Positions 34,910 through 42,974 of a DNA stretch of 64,000 bases are shown piece after piece. The notes below the pieces were generated by a model. The model saw nothing but the letters and a program-made list of their open reading frames with translations, was not told the origin of the DNA and searched no databases. The stretch comes from CAYNWT01 sp964450955 (GTDB lineage Bacteria > Planctomycetota > Planctomycetia > Planctomycetales > Planctomycetaceae): the NCBI GenBank assembly GCA_964450955.1, contig CAYVFI010000018.1, forward strand, positions 62,001 through 126,000, read 5' to 3'. How positions within the stretch are numbered: the first letter of the stretch is position 1; every line of letters begins with the position of its first letter. A program made the translations under genes and the position numbers.

Positions 34910-36469
34910 TTACTCTCGACGACCAGGAGCAAAAAGCAGCATCACAATCAATGCAGCCCCACCCATCAGGAACCACGCCGTCCATTCACTGGGAGCTCGC
35001 AACTTGCGAGGCGTAGCAGCCTGACCCTGCCAGTTGACGTCCGGAAGAACCGCCGCAACGGCCGGAGCCTGCTGTGGCGGAGCGAATGTCGTTGACGGCA
35101 TCGGCCGGGTCGTTTGAGCGACCCGCTGGACCGGCATTGCTGGTGGAGTCGGTTCCTGAGCAGCAAATCTCGGAGCCGGTTCCTGTGGAATCTCAACCGG
35201 AGGGAACCGATCGACCGCAGGCAATTCTGGCTGTTCGTCACCAAACGACGGAGCGTCTCCAAAGGATGGAGCAGACAGACCCGGTGAAGCAGCGGGGGCA
35301 GCCGGAGTAACCGCGAATGACGGTTCCTCATACGGATCGACTTCAACGCGTTCCATCGCTGCGAAGTCGCTTTCGCTAAGTCCGGGCTGATTCGACGGTG
35401 GCAGGGCGGCCGGCCGATTCGGAGTCACCACAGCATCCTGCTGTTCGAAACCGGCGATCGCCTCTTCCATAATGTCCGTCACCGGTGGTACTTCAGGCAG
35501 ATCCGGTATCTCGGGCCGGGTGACCACTACTTCGACTGGTTCGGGAACAGCCACTTTCGGAGCGTCAAACATCTCAGCAATCGCATCAGTCGGAACCTCA
35601 GTAGCCATCGGCAGCTCGACAGGAGCCACAATTTCAGCAGGAAACGGTAGCTCTGCCCTTGTCGATTCAATATTCAGCTGGTGCGGTTCGCGTGGAGCCG
35701 TCGGTGGTGCTGCCGCAAAAACGTCCTTGACTGTTTCCGTAGCTTGGCTGGCAACTCGCTGCACTCGCGAAGCCCTGGAATTCGCCTCATCAAACAAATC
35801 ATCAAACCTGTGTACGACCGCGCCCTCGACACGCTGGGCAACAGTTTGCCGCCCTGCTCCATTACGGCTGGCTTGTTCCAACGGATGTGGCTCAGAAGCA
35901 GAAGCAGCCGGTGGGCCTCCAAAGATATCTTCCGCAGCAGTGCCAAAAACGTCCTGGGTTTGAGCAACCGTCTCTGACGCGGCTCGGTCCAGACCAGCCA
36001 TGCTGTCGGCTGCCTTCTCGCCCATGTCTCCAAATAGTTCGGCCGCTTCAAAATCAGACAGCTTCTCAGTCGTCTGTGCGACGGTCTTCTGTAGCTGCGC
36101 ATCTTGCTTAGCGATCATCCCGTCAAGGTTGTCAAGGAACGGATCCGCTGCGAAATCCTCAGCGCTGGGCAGGTCCGGCTTCTTCGAAATCAGCCGATCC
36201 TTCCAGGACCGCCCCTCCTGTTCAGCAGACGCAAGAATTGTCTTTGAACTCTCCGCCAGCTTAGGTTTTCGGCTCCGAAGCTCGGCGTCTATTTGTTCGT
36301 TCGCGTACTGCTCGGCAGATTCCAGAGTGTCCGAGGAGCCGTCGTCAAGCAGTTGGCCCACATTGACCCGTGGCAGCAGCGATGACTGAGTACGACCGCA
36401 TCCGGCCGACATGAAAGCAAGTACCGCCGCGGTACCCGTGACAAGAAGTTTACTTCGATTTAACAACAT
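34910..36469 (-). CDS. Pro/Glu/Ala-rich lipoprotein with C-terminal membrane helix
   Basis: A 519-residue protein of unknown function. The N-terminus carries a lipobox (SAGC, Cys24). The first 200 mature residues are helical and charged, rich in Ser, Glu and Asp. From about 230 to 480 the chain is rich in Pro, Ala, Glu and Val with phrases like VPEPVEVVVTRPEIPDLP and PAAPAASPG, so extended and disordered. It ends with one membrane helix (WFLMGGAALIVMLLFAP) and GRRE. A lipid anchor and a C-terminal membrane helix together could span the periplasm. GGGTGG upstream supports the ATG at 36469 over one seven codons upstream. Confidence 0.7.
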   Translation of the reverse strand: MLLNRSKLLVTGTAAVLAFMSAGCGRTQSSLLPRVNVGQLLDDGSSDTLESAEQYANEQIDAELRSRKPKLAESSKTILASAEQEGRSWKDRLISKKPDLPSAEDFAADPFLDNLDGMIAKQDAQLQKTVAQTTEKLSDFEAAELFGDMGEKAADSMAGLDRAASETVAQTQDVFGTAAEDIFGGPPAASASEPHPLEQASRNGAGRQTVAQRVEGAVVHRFDDLFDEANSRASRVQRVASQATETVKDVFAAAPPTAPREPHQLNIESTRAELPFPAEIVAPVELPMATEVPTDAIAEMFDAPKVAVPEPVEVVVTRPEIPDLPEVPPVTDIMEEAIAGFEQQDAVVTPNRPAALPPSNQPGLSESDFAAMERVEVDPYEEPSFAVTPAAPAASPGLSAPSFGDAPSFGDEQPELPAVDRFPPVEIPQEPAPRFAAQEPTPPAMPVQRVAQTTRPMPSTTFAPPQQAPAVAAVLPDVNWQGQAATPRKLRAPSEWTAWFLMGGAALIVMLLFAPGRRE

Positions 36470-36762
36470 ATGATTCCACCCCTGGATCATCCGCGCTTGG
36501 CAAGTTGCCCTACTCGTGTATCGACCTTGAGGATCGGGGACTGTGGTCAGGCTATTCGCATTGTCCCGATTCTGTGTTCCTGGACAGTTGACTGTTCCGG
36601 TCCTAGAAGATGGTTAAACCGGGTAAGCACTGACGGTTCATGACCCGGCACATTCCGCCGGTTCCCCCCAACCGCATTCATCTGCCCGCGCCGGTTGTGG
36701 GTCTGCTGGATCCGCCTAGAATGCACCTAACAATTCAGGCAACCCACGACCAGGAGCTAATC

Positions 36763-37371
36763 ATGGCCTACTCACTACCCGATCTGCCATTCGCAGCGGA
36801 TGCGCTCGAGCCGCATATCGACGCCAAGACAATGGAAATTCACCACGGCAAACACCACAACGGATACGTCACTAAGACCAACGCCGCTTTGGAAGGCCAC
36901 GACGATCTGGCTGCCAAGAGCATCGAAGATCTGATGAGCGATCTCGCCAGCGTTCCTGAAGCGATCCGTGGCGGTATCCAAAACAACGGTGGTGGCCACG
37001 CAAATCACTCACTGTTCTGGAGCATCCTTAGCCCGGACGGGGGCGGAAATCCGACCGGCGATCTGGCTGCAGCCATCGATTCAACATTCGGCAGCTTTGA
37101 CGAGTTCAAATCGCAGTTCGCGGCAGCAGCAGGAACACGCTTTGGCAGCGGTTGGGCCTGGCTAAGCGTTGATGGCGGCAAACTAGTGGTTGAAAGTACA
37201 CCAAATCAGGACACACCACTGTCACAGGGTCGAACCCCAATTCTGGGCCTCGACGTCTGGGAACACGCTTACTACCTAAACTACCAAAACCGTCGACCAG
37301 ACTACGTCACCGCATTCTGGAACGTTGTGAACTGGGACGCGGTCGCTGAACGATACGCCGCTGCAAAATAG
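36763..37371 (+). CDS. Superoxide dismutase (Fe/Mn family)
   Basis: A 202-residue cytoplasmic enzyme converting superoxide to peroxide and oxygen. All four metal ligands are visible: His in EIHHGKHHNGYV, His in NHSLFWSIL, Asp and His in LDVWEHAYYLNY. The sequence does not settle iron against manganese; GGGHANHSLFW leans to manganese. The ATG at 36763 is preceded by AGGAG, which excludes the 41-codon upstream extension. Normal length. A terminator hairpin follows. Confidence 0.95.
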   Translation: MAYSLPDLPFAADALEPHIDAKTMEIHHGKHHNGYVTKTNAALEGHDDLAAKSIEDLMSDLASVPEAIRGGIQNNGGGHANHSLFWSILSPDGGGNPTGDLAAAIDSTFGSFDEFKSQFAAAAGTRFGSGWAWLSVDGGKLVVESTPNQDTPLSQGRTPILGLDVWEHAYYLNYQNRRPDYVTAFWNVVNWDAVAERYAAAK

Positions 37372-37410
37372 ATGGCTGTGCCGGTTCAGGCCGGTCTAAA
37401 ACTGTCCACA

Positions 37411-37441
37411 GGGGTTCGGCGATGCTCGTCGAGCCCCTTTT
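37411..37441 (+). terminator. Rho-independent terminator of the SOD gene
   Basis: GGGGTTCGGCGA pairs with TCGTCGAGCCCC, two mismatched or wobble positions, three-base loop, followed by TTTTG. It lies 40 bases after the SOD stop. Confidence 0.75.
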
Positions 37442-37531
37442 GCGTTTGAAGACCGATTCCTGCGTAAGATGCAATCTGTTCACTCTGTCCCTCAAATTGA
37501 CTCGGGAACAGTCGACTCTAAGATCAATTTT

Positions 37532-38257
37532 ATGAGCCAACGTATTCTTACAGCGCTACCGGTGTTCAACGAAGAGAACCATGTACAAACGGTCCTCGAC
37601 CACGTTCGGCAACACGCAGACAATGTCCTGGTCGTCGACGATGGCTCATCTGACAGCACCCCGCAGCTGTTAGCCCAACAACCCGAAATCGACACGGTTG
37701 TTCATAAAGTGAACAAAGGATACGGTGCGGCGTTGGTGAGTGCTTTTGACTACGCCATCCAGAATCAGTTCGACATCCTCATTACCATCGATTGCGATGG
37801 GCAGCACCAGCCGCAGCTCATCCCCGAATTGGCCCAACAGCTGATCGATGACCCGAAAATCGACATGCTCTCTGGTTCTCGGTACCTCCAGGCGTTCGAC
37901 GGCCAAAGCCTCCCGCCCGAAGACCGCCGCGCGATTAATATGCAGATTACTGAGTGGATTAATAAGAACCTGTGCCTGAACCTGACCGACGCGTTTTGTG
38001 GGTTTAAGGCTTACCGAGTCGCTTCGCTGCCGCAGCTCAACATCACAGACTTCGGCTACGCCATGCCGCTGCAACTTTGGGTTCAGGCCGTGGCCGCCAA
38101 CTGGAACATTGTCGAACACCCTGTTCCCTTGGTGTACCTCGAAGAAGAACGCTCGTTTGGCGGTTCGCTGGACGACGGCCAAAAACGACTGGCCTACTAT
38201 CGAGAAGTGCTTGACGCGGCTGTTGCGGATGTAGGAAAACCCGTTGGCTGCGGGTAA
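37532..38257 (+). CDS. Family 2 glycosyltransferase
   Basis: A 241-residue GT-A fold transferase resembling dolichyl-phosphate mannosyltransferase and other polyprenyl-phosphate sugar transferases. The start LTALPVFNEENHV, VVDDGSSDSTPQ, KVNKGYGAAL, the metal motif DCDGQHQP and GSRY are all present, as is LTDAFCGFKAYR. There is no membrane helix, so it should be a soluble or peripheral cytoplasmic enzyme. I chose ATG 37532 because the family begins here. Its end lies close to the next gene, which follows in the same direction; the two may share a transcript. Confidence 0.92.
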   Translation: MSQRILTALPVFNEENHVQTVLDHVRQHADNVLVVDDGSSDSTPQLLAQQPEIDTVVHKVNKGYGAALVSAFDYAIQNQFDILITIDCDGQHQPQLIPELAQQLIDDPKIDMLSGSRYLQAFDGQSLPPEDRRAINMQITEWINKNLCLNLTDAFCGFKAYRVASLPQLNITDFGYAMPLQLWVQAVAANWNIVEHPVPLVYLEEERSFGGSLDDGQKRLAYYREVLDAAVADVGKPVGCG

Positions 38258-38327
38258 CGTTAAGCAATCCGCCCCCGCCCCGCCCCGCCCGCTGAACCAA
38301 GCAGCCAGTTGCCCCGAAGCCTCCCGA

Positions 38328-39947
38328 ATGCCCGAACCAACTACACATATTAAACGGCGCCGGCTTCGAGTTCCCCGTCATGATGGTGGAGTTCTACTAG
38401 AACCATCTGTACCTGATGCCGTAGTCGCTGCTGTGTCGAACCGGGACCGACTGGAAGCCGCAGCAGGCCTGGACCTTCAAGGTCGCACGCTTGGCCAGAT
38501 GCGACAGATGGCCCGAGGTGAACTGTTAGCCAGTGCCTACCGATACACATCGGAATTCCGCAGCGACATAAAGCTGCTGGACGATCCGGGCCCGATTATC
38601 GTCACCGGTCACCAGCCTGAACTATTCCACCCAGGCGTTTGGGTCAAGAATTTTGCCGCCGCCGCTGTTGCCAGACAATCGGGCGGAACGGCCATCAACC
38701 TGGTCGTCGACAATGACTTCTGCGACTCGGCCATGATCCGTGTTCCCGTCCCGGGTCCGAAGGGTCTGCGATTCGAACGCGTGACGATCGCCGATCGGCT
38801 GCCACCTCAGCCATGGGAAGAACGCTCGGCGGACCCACAGCAACTCGCGACCTTTGCCTCTCGAGTTGCCAGGCCAATGGCCGTTTGGAACCTGGCAGAA
38901 CCGGCCGCCAACCGCATGGCGTTCGACCAGCATCCAATCCGCCTCGCCGATCAACTCACCCGAGTCCGCAGTAACCTGGAAGCGTCGCGCGGTTTGATGA
39001 ATCTGGAACTGCCCATCAGTCGATTGGCCGAAACGGAATCGTTCTTCCGCTTCGTCTGCCACCTGCTGGTCAACATTCAACGCTTCCACGAAGTCCACAA
39101 CCAAACACTGGCCGACTATCGCCAACGCAACGGACTCCGCAGCAAGACCCACCCGGTGCCCGCGCTGGAAACAGTCGACGGTTGGTGGGAAACACCGTTT
39201 TGGACATGGCGTCAAGGCGATCGCAGCCGGCAACGTTTGCTGGCTCAACAGCGAACCGACAACCTGCTCGCCATCTCAGACGGAAGCCGAGTTCTGGCAG
39301 AACTACCACTCGGTCCCGGCATGGACGCGTGCTGCGCGGCCGAAGTGCTGTTGCAACTTTCAACCAGTGGCGAACGCATCCGTCCCCGCGCACTGACAAA
39401 CACAATCTTCTCACGAATGTTGTTCGCCGACTTGTTCATCCACGGAATCGGTGGAGCCAAATACGACGAGATGACGGACGCCATCCTGTCAGACTTCTAC
39501 GGCATCACGCCGCCCGAGTTCATGACATGTTCCGCCACACTGCATCTACTGGGCGACCAGGCAACAGACGCCACACCAGAAAAAGTCCAACGACTCCAGC
39601 GCCAGGCAAGGGCTCTCAAATTCCGAGCCGAAGACGCGCTCGCCGATTCAACCGATCCCGAAATCAAAGCTCTTGTCGATGAAAAACGAACACTCATCGA
39701 CCAACAGAACGCCCCCCAAAACACCGACAGCCAAGCCAACCGCGCGCGTTATCGTCGGTTCCGTGAGATCAACAAACAGCTGGCCAAACAAACGCTCGCA
39801 CAGCGCGAGGAATTGGAAGCGGAAATTGAAGCCACCCAGGCCGAACTCCAACAGAACGCGCTCTACCGCAGCCGCGATCTCTCATTCGCGCTGTACCCGC
39901 CCGCTCGACTCTGGTCACTATTCGACAGCATCACCGACCAGGCATAG
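38328..39947 (+). CDS. BshC-like protein, putative bacillithiol synthase
   Basis: A 539-residue soluble protein. VTGHQPELFHPGVWVKNF corresponds to the VTGQQ-x-x-LF loop of BshC, the cysteine-adding enzyme of bacillithiol synthesis; the total length is also typical, and a Rossmann-like N-terminal half is followed by RPRALTNTIFSRMLFADLFIHGIGGAKY, where BshC has its GPGE region. Residues about 430-515 are strongly helical with charged heptads, like the BshC coiled coil. Identity to true BshC looks low and I see no bshA or bshB, so the reaction is unproven. The start is uncertain: ATG 38328 has no strong ribosome site, and an upstream TTG overlaps the glycosyltransferase gene. Confidence 0.55.
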   Translation: MPEPTTHIKRRRLRVPRHDGGVLLEPSVPDAVVAAVSNRDRLEAAAGLDLQGRTLGQMRQMARGELLASAYRYTSEFRSDIKLLDDPGPIIVTGHQPELFHPGVWVKNFAAAAVARQSGGTAINLVVDNDFCDSAMIRVPVPGPKGLRFERVTIADRLPPQPWEERSADPQQLATFASRVARPMAVWNLAEPAANRMAFDQHPIRLADQLTRVRSNLEASRGLMNLELPISRLAETESFFRFVCHLLVNIQRFHEVHNQTLADYRQRNGLRSKTHPVPALETVDGWWETPFWTWRQGDRSRQRLLAQQRTDNLLAISDGSRVLAELPLGPGMDACCAAEVLLQLSTSGERIRPRALTNTIFSRMLFADLFIHGIGGAKYDEMTDAILSDFYGITPPEFMTCSATLHLLGDQATDATPEKVQRLQRQARALKFRAEDALADSTDPEIKALVDEKRTLIDQQNAPQNTDSQANRARYRRFREINKQLAKQTLAQREELEAEIEATQAELQQNALYRSRDLSFALYPPARLWSLFDSITDQA

Positions 39948-40001
39948 AAGCTCCGACCTTCCACACGAGCACGCATCCAACCGGAGATGCAACCACCAAC
40001 C

Positions 40002-40823
40002 TCACCCAACATCCACACCGGAATCCGATGCAACGGAACGTTGCCGTTGCCTTTGGACTTCGTACATGACGACGGCTGCTGCGACTGCCGCGTTTAACGA
40101 AGACACCGCGCCTTGCAGCGGAATCCGAACGTGGCTGTCAGCCAGGTCCAACAACGCCCGACTGACACCCCTGCCCTCGTTGCCCACAACCAGTGCGACG
40201 GACCGCGTTAAATCACACAGCCCGATATTTGACTCGGCCTTCTCAGAACACGCCAGAATCGAAACGCCAAGATCGCGCAGTTGTTCGCCGACGTCAGTCA
40301 ACGACTCGCATTGCACAATCGGCACATGGTTCACCGCTCCGGCCGATGTTCGAGCCACCAGGCTGGTCACTCCAACCTGCTCGCTGTCTTGGATGATGAC
40401 AGCCGAAACGCCGAACCCGTCCGCCGACCGCAGCATCGCTCCCAGGTTGAACGGATCCTGAATCCGGTCGCAAATCAGCAGCATCACCGGATCATTTTCC
40501 TGGACGATGGTCGCCAGATCATGAACGTCCGCGTACGGGAACTCAGGCATCTTCGCAGCGAAACCCTGGTGTTCTGAGGTTCCACACAGCTGGCGAATCC
40601 GAGCCGGTTCGACGCGTTCGAACGGGATGTCCTGATCGTGAGCCAACTGTTCAGCCTCTGACCGAACATCTGCCGCAAGTTCTTCCGACAGCAGAAGATC
40701 CATCGGAACCCAGCTGCCCGCGCGGAGTGTTTCGAGGACCAGGTTCCGCCCCCAAATCCACGATTTCTGATGGTTGCCCAGCATCCGGCGTTTGCCTTTA
40801 CCGCGCCGATACCGCTCGACCAT
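40002..40823 (-). CDS. SpoU/TrmH family RNA 2'-O-methyltransferase
   Basis: A 273-residue SPOUT methyltransferase using S-adenosylmethionine to methylate a ribose in rRNA or tRNA. The N-terminus IWGRNLVLETL is the substrate-binding domain of the RlmB group; the knotted core has DRIQDPFNLGAMLRSADGFGVSAVI, LVVGNEGRGVS and IPLQGAVSSLNAAVAAAV. The closest functional guess is RlmB, which modifies G2251 of 23S rRNA, but TrmH-type tRNA targets cannot be excluded. The last residues are encoded by a short sequence shared with the flank of another gene (46815). Start at ATG 40823; an upstream frame extends into the map leader. Confidence 0.88.
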   Translation of the reverse strand: MVERYRRGKGKRRMLGNHQKSWIWGRNLVLETLRAGSWVPMDLLLSEELAADVRSEAEQLAHDQDIPFERVEPARIRQLCGTSEHQGFAAKMPEFPYADVHDLATIVQENDPVMLLICDRIQDPFNLGAMLRSADGFGVSAVIIQDSEQVGVTSLVARTSAGAVNHVPIVQCESLTDVGEQLRDLGVSILACSEKAESNIGLCDLTRSVALVVGNEGRGVSRALLDLADSHVRIPLQGAVSSLNAAVAAAVVMYEVQRQRQRSVASDSGVDVG

Positions 40824-41021
40824 TTGAAACCCCGGACCATTATGAAGGCAAACTTCGTTCGCCGCCGACTCTACAGTGGCAGGTCGCCAATTCGCAATCA
40901 TTGCGTGGCCGACCGATTGAATCCTGATACGATATGCGGCCCAATACAACGGTTGAAGCCCTTCCCCACAAAACGGTTCCAGCCAGAACCAGCTCTACCG
41001 ACCGAACCGAAAGACAGTACC

Positions 41022-41855
41022 GTGCAACGCAGGCGTGGACGAGCTCCCATCCATTCGACCGAAGAAGAACTCAGCGGACTCCGAACAGCCGCCAAAGTGA
41101 ACTCGCAGTTGCTGGACCATCTCCGTCCGCACGTCCGCGCGGGTGTCACCACAAACGAACTCGACCGCATGGCAGCGGCCTACACCGAACAACACGGTCA
41201 CACACCAGCGTGCCTGGGCTACGGTGGTTCAGCCACGCGCCAGCCGTACCCCAACGTCATTTGCACCAGTGTGAATCACGTTGTGTGTCACGGAATCCCA
41301 AACGACGTTCCGCTGAAAGACGGCGACATCATCAACGTCGATCTGACAACCATCGTCGACGGATGGCACGGCGACCAATCAGAAACATTCATGATTGGCG
41401 ATGTCAGCGCGGCGGCCAAACGGTTGGTTCAGGTGACGTTTGATTCCATGTGGAAAGGCATCCGAGCTTGCCGACCTGGCGGACGCATTACAGACATCGG
41501 CCACGCGATTCTTAACCACGCGCAGAACAACGGCTTCTCTGTGGTTCGTGAATACCAGGGTCACGGCATCGGTCGATCGTTCCACCAGGATCCTGACGTG
41601 CCGCACTTTCCAACTCCGTCGTCAAACCGTGTCGTGCTGAAGCCCGGCATGTGCTTCACCATCGAACCAATGTTGAACGCGGGCGTCTGGCAAACCAAGA
41701 CAGACAAAGAAGACCGCTGGACCGTCTACACACAGGACGGCGCACTGTCGGCTCAGTTCGAACACATGGTCCTCATCACCGAAGACGGCGTCGAAGTGCT
41801 GACGGAAATCGAAGGCGGACCCAAAGAAGGCGACACGCTGGTTCCGGTTGCGTGA
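41022..41855 (+). CDS. map: Methionine aminopeptidase
   Basis: A 277-residue metalloprotease that removes the initiator methionine from nascent proteins. All five dinuclear metal ligands are visible: Asp in INVDLTT, Asp in WHGDQSETF, His in GHGIGRSFHQDP, Glu in FTIEPML and Glu in QFEHMVLI. The body matches type I enzymes, with an added N-terminal stretch before STEEELSGLRTAA. I use the GTG at 41022; the frame is open upstream and longer starts are possible. Its TGA overlaps the GTG start of epmA by GTGA, so the two are translationally coupled. Confidence 0.92.
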   Translation: MQRRRGRAPIHSTEEELSGLRTAAKVNSQLLDHLRPHVRAGVTTNELDRMAAAYTEQHGHTPACLGYGGSATRQPYPNVICTSVNHVVCHGIPNDVPLKDGDIINVDLTTIVDGWHGDQSETFMIGDVSAAAKRLVQVTFDSMWKGIRACRPGGRITDIGHAILNHAQNNGFSVVREYQGHGIGRSFHQDPDVPHFPTPSSNRVVLKPGMCFTIEPMLNAGVWQTKTDKEDRWTVYTQDGALSAQFEHMVLITEDGVEVLTEIEGGPKEGDTLVPVA

Positions 41856-42838
41856 CCACCGGTTCTGACAACCGCGAAGACTTCCGTCCAACCGCAGCGT
41901 GGCAAACACTCAAGCAACGCGCGGCCATCACGCGCCGCATTCGCGCGTTCTTCGACCAGCACGGCTACACCGAAGTGCAGACCCCGCTGCTCTCGCACGA
42001 CATCGTCGTCGACGCGCACCTGGAACCGTTTACGGTGGAAACGGATTACGGAACGCTGTTCCTGCAAACCTCGCCCGAGTTCGCGATGAAGCGACTGTTG
42101 TGCGACGGAGCCGATTCGATTTATCAGCTGTGCCACGCGTTTCGGCAGGGCGAAGTCGGAACACGCCACAATCCGGAATTCACCATGCTGGAGTGGTACA
42201 AAGTCGGCGACACGTACCACGACCAAATGACGTTCACCGAAGAATTGGTCCGAACTGTCCTGTCCGACACAATTTCATCCGAAACGTTTCCCCGCACCAC
42301 CTACAACGAAGCCTTCCACCGCGCGTGCGGAACAACGGTGCTCGACCTCAGCGCCAATCAGTTGATTGCGCTTGCCACAGAACACAACATCGCCCTGCCC
42401 TCATCGCTGGATCAAACCAACTGCGACGACTTGCTTAACCTCATTCTGTCAGAAGTTGTCGAACCAACTCTCGGCCAGCAAGCGCCCGAGTTCCTTTACG
42501 ACTATCCCGCCAGTCAGTCCGCACTGGCTAAGGTTCGCGATGACGAACCGCCCGTCGCGGAACGGTTCGAGCTGTACCACCGCGGCATTGAACTTTGCAA
42601 CGGCTACCAGGAACTCACCGACGCAAACGAACTGGCAGACCGCAACGTTCGACAAAATCAACTGCGAGTCAACGAAGGCCATCGGCCGCTTCCCACAGAT
42701 AGCCGCCTGCTTTCTGCCATGCACTCCGGCTTCCCCGACTGTTCCGGCGTGGCACTGGGCGTAGACCGACTGGTCGCGCTGGCCCTGGGACTTGAGAGGC
42801 TGGATCAGGTTTGGCCGTTCCCAATCCGCCGAGCCTGA
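41852..42838 (+). CDS. epmA: EF-P lysine ligase EpmA (PoxA/GenX)
   Basis: A 328-residue lysyl-tRNA synthetase-like enzyme that attaches (R)-beta-lysine to a lysine of elongation factor P. It is only the catalytic core of class II synthetases, without the tRNA anticodon domain, and length matches EpmA (about 325). Motif 1 region PLLSHDIVVDAHLEPF, motif 2 FRQGEVGTRHNPEFTMLEWY and motif 3 GVALGVDRLVALALG are present. The GTG start lies inside the map stop. EpmB and EF-P genes are not in this window; without EpmB the preferred substrate may differ. Confidence 0.93.
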   Translation: MTTGSDNREDFRPTAAWQTLKQRAAITRRIRAFFDQHGYTEVQTPLLSHDIVVDAHLEPFTVETDYGTLFLQTSPEFAMKRLLCDGADSIYQLCHAFRQGEVGTRHNPEFTMLEWYKVGDTYHDQMTFTEELVRTVLSDTISSETFPRTTYNEAFHRACGTTVLDLSANQLIALATEHNIALPSSLDQTNCDDLLNLILSEVVEPTLGQQAPEFLYDYPASQSALAKVRDDEPPVAERFELYHRGIELCNGYQELTDANELADRNVRQNQLRVNEGHRPLPTDSRLLSAMHSGFPDCSGVALGVDRLVALALGLERLDQVWPFPIRRA

Positions 42839-42865
42839 TACAGTTGCTGTGCGGCGTGCGAGCGA

Positions 42866-42962
42866 AGAAGCCCGGCATCTTGATTTGCCAGCCATGCTTC
42901 AACGGCGCTTGGACACTTCAATAAAGACCGCACGGATTGGCCGAACGAGATGCCGGGCTTCT
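42866..42962. terminator. Bidirectional terminator-like inverted repeat
   Basis: AGAAGCCCGGCATCT at 42866-42880 and its perfect complement at 42948-42962 flank 67 bases between the convergent epmA and the response regulator gene. The long spacer is unusual for a simple terminator. Confidence 0.55.
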
Positions 42963-42974
42963 AAACCACACCGA

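Noticed and set aside
41651..41851. A longer epmA start overlapping the end of map
   Set aside because: EpmA proteins are about 325 residues, which fits the GTG at 41852; the extension is the shadow of map.
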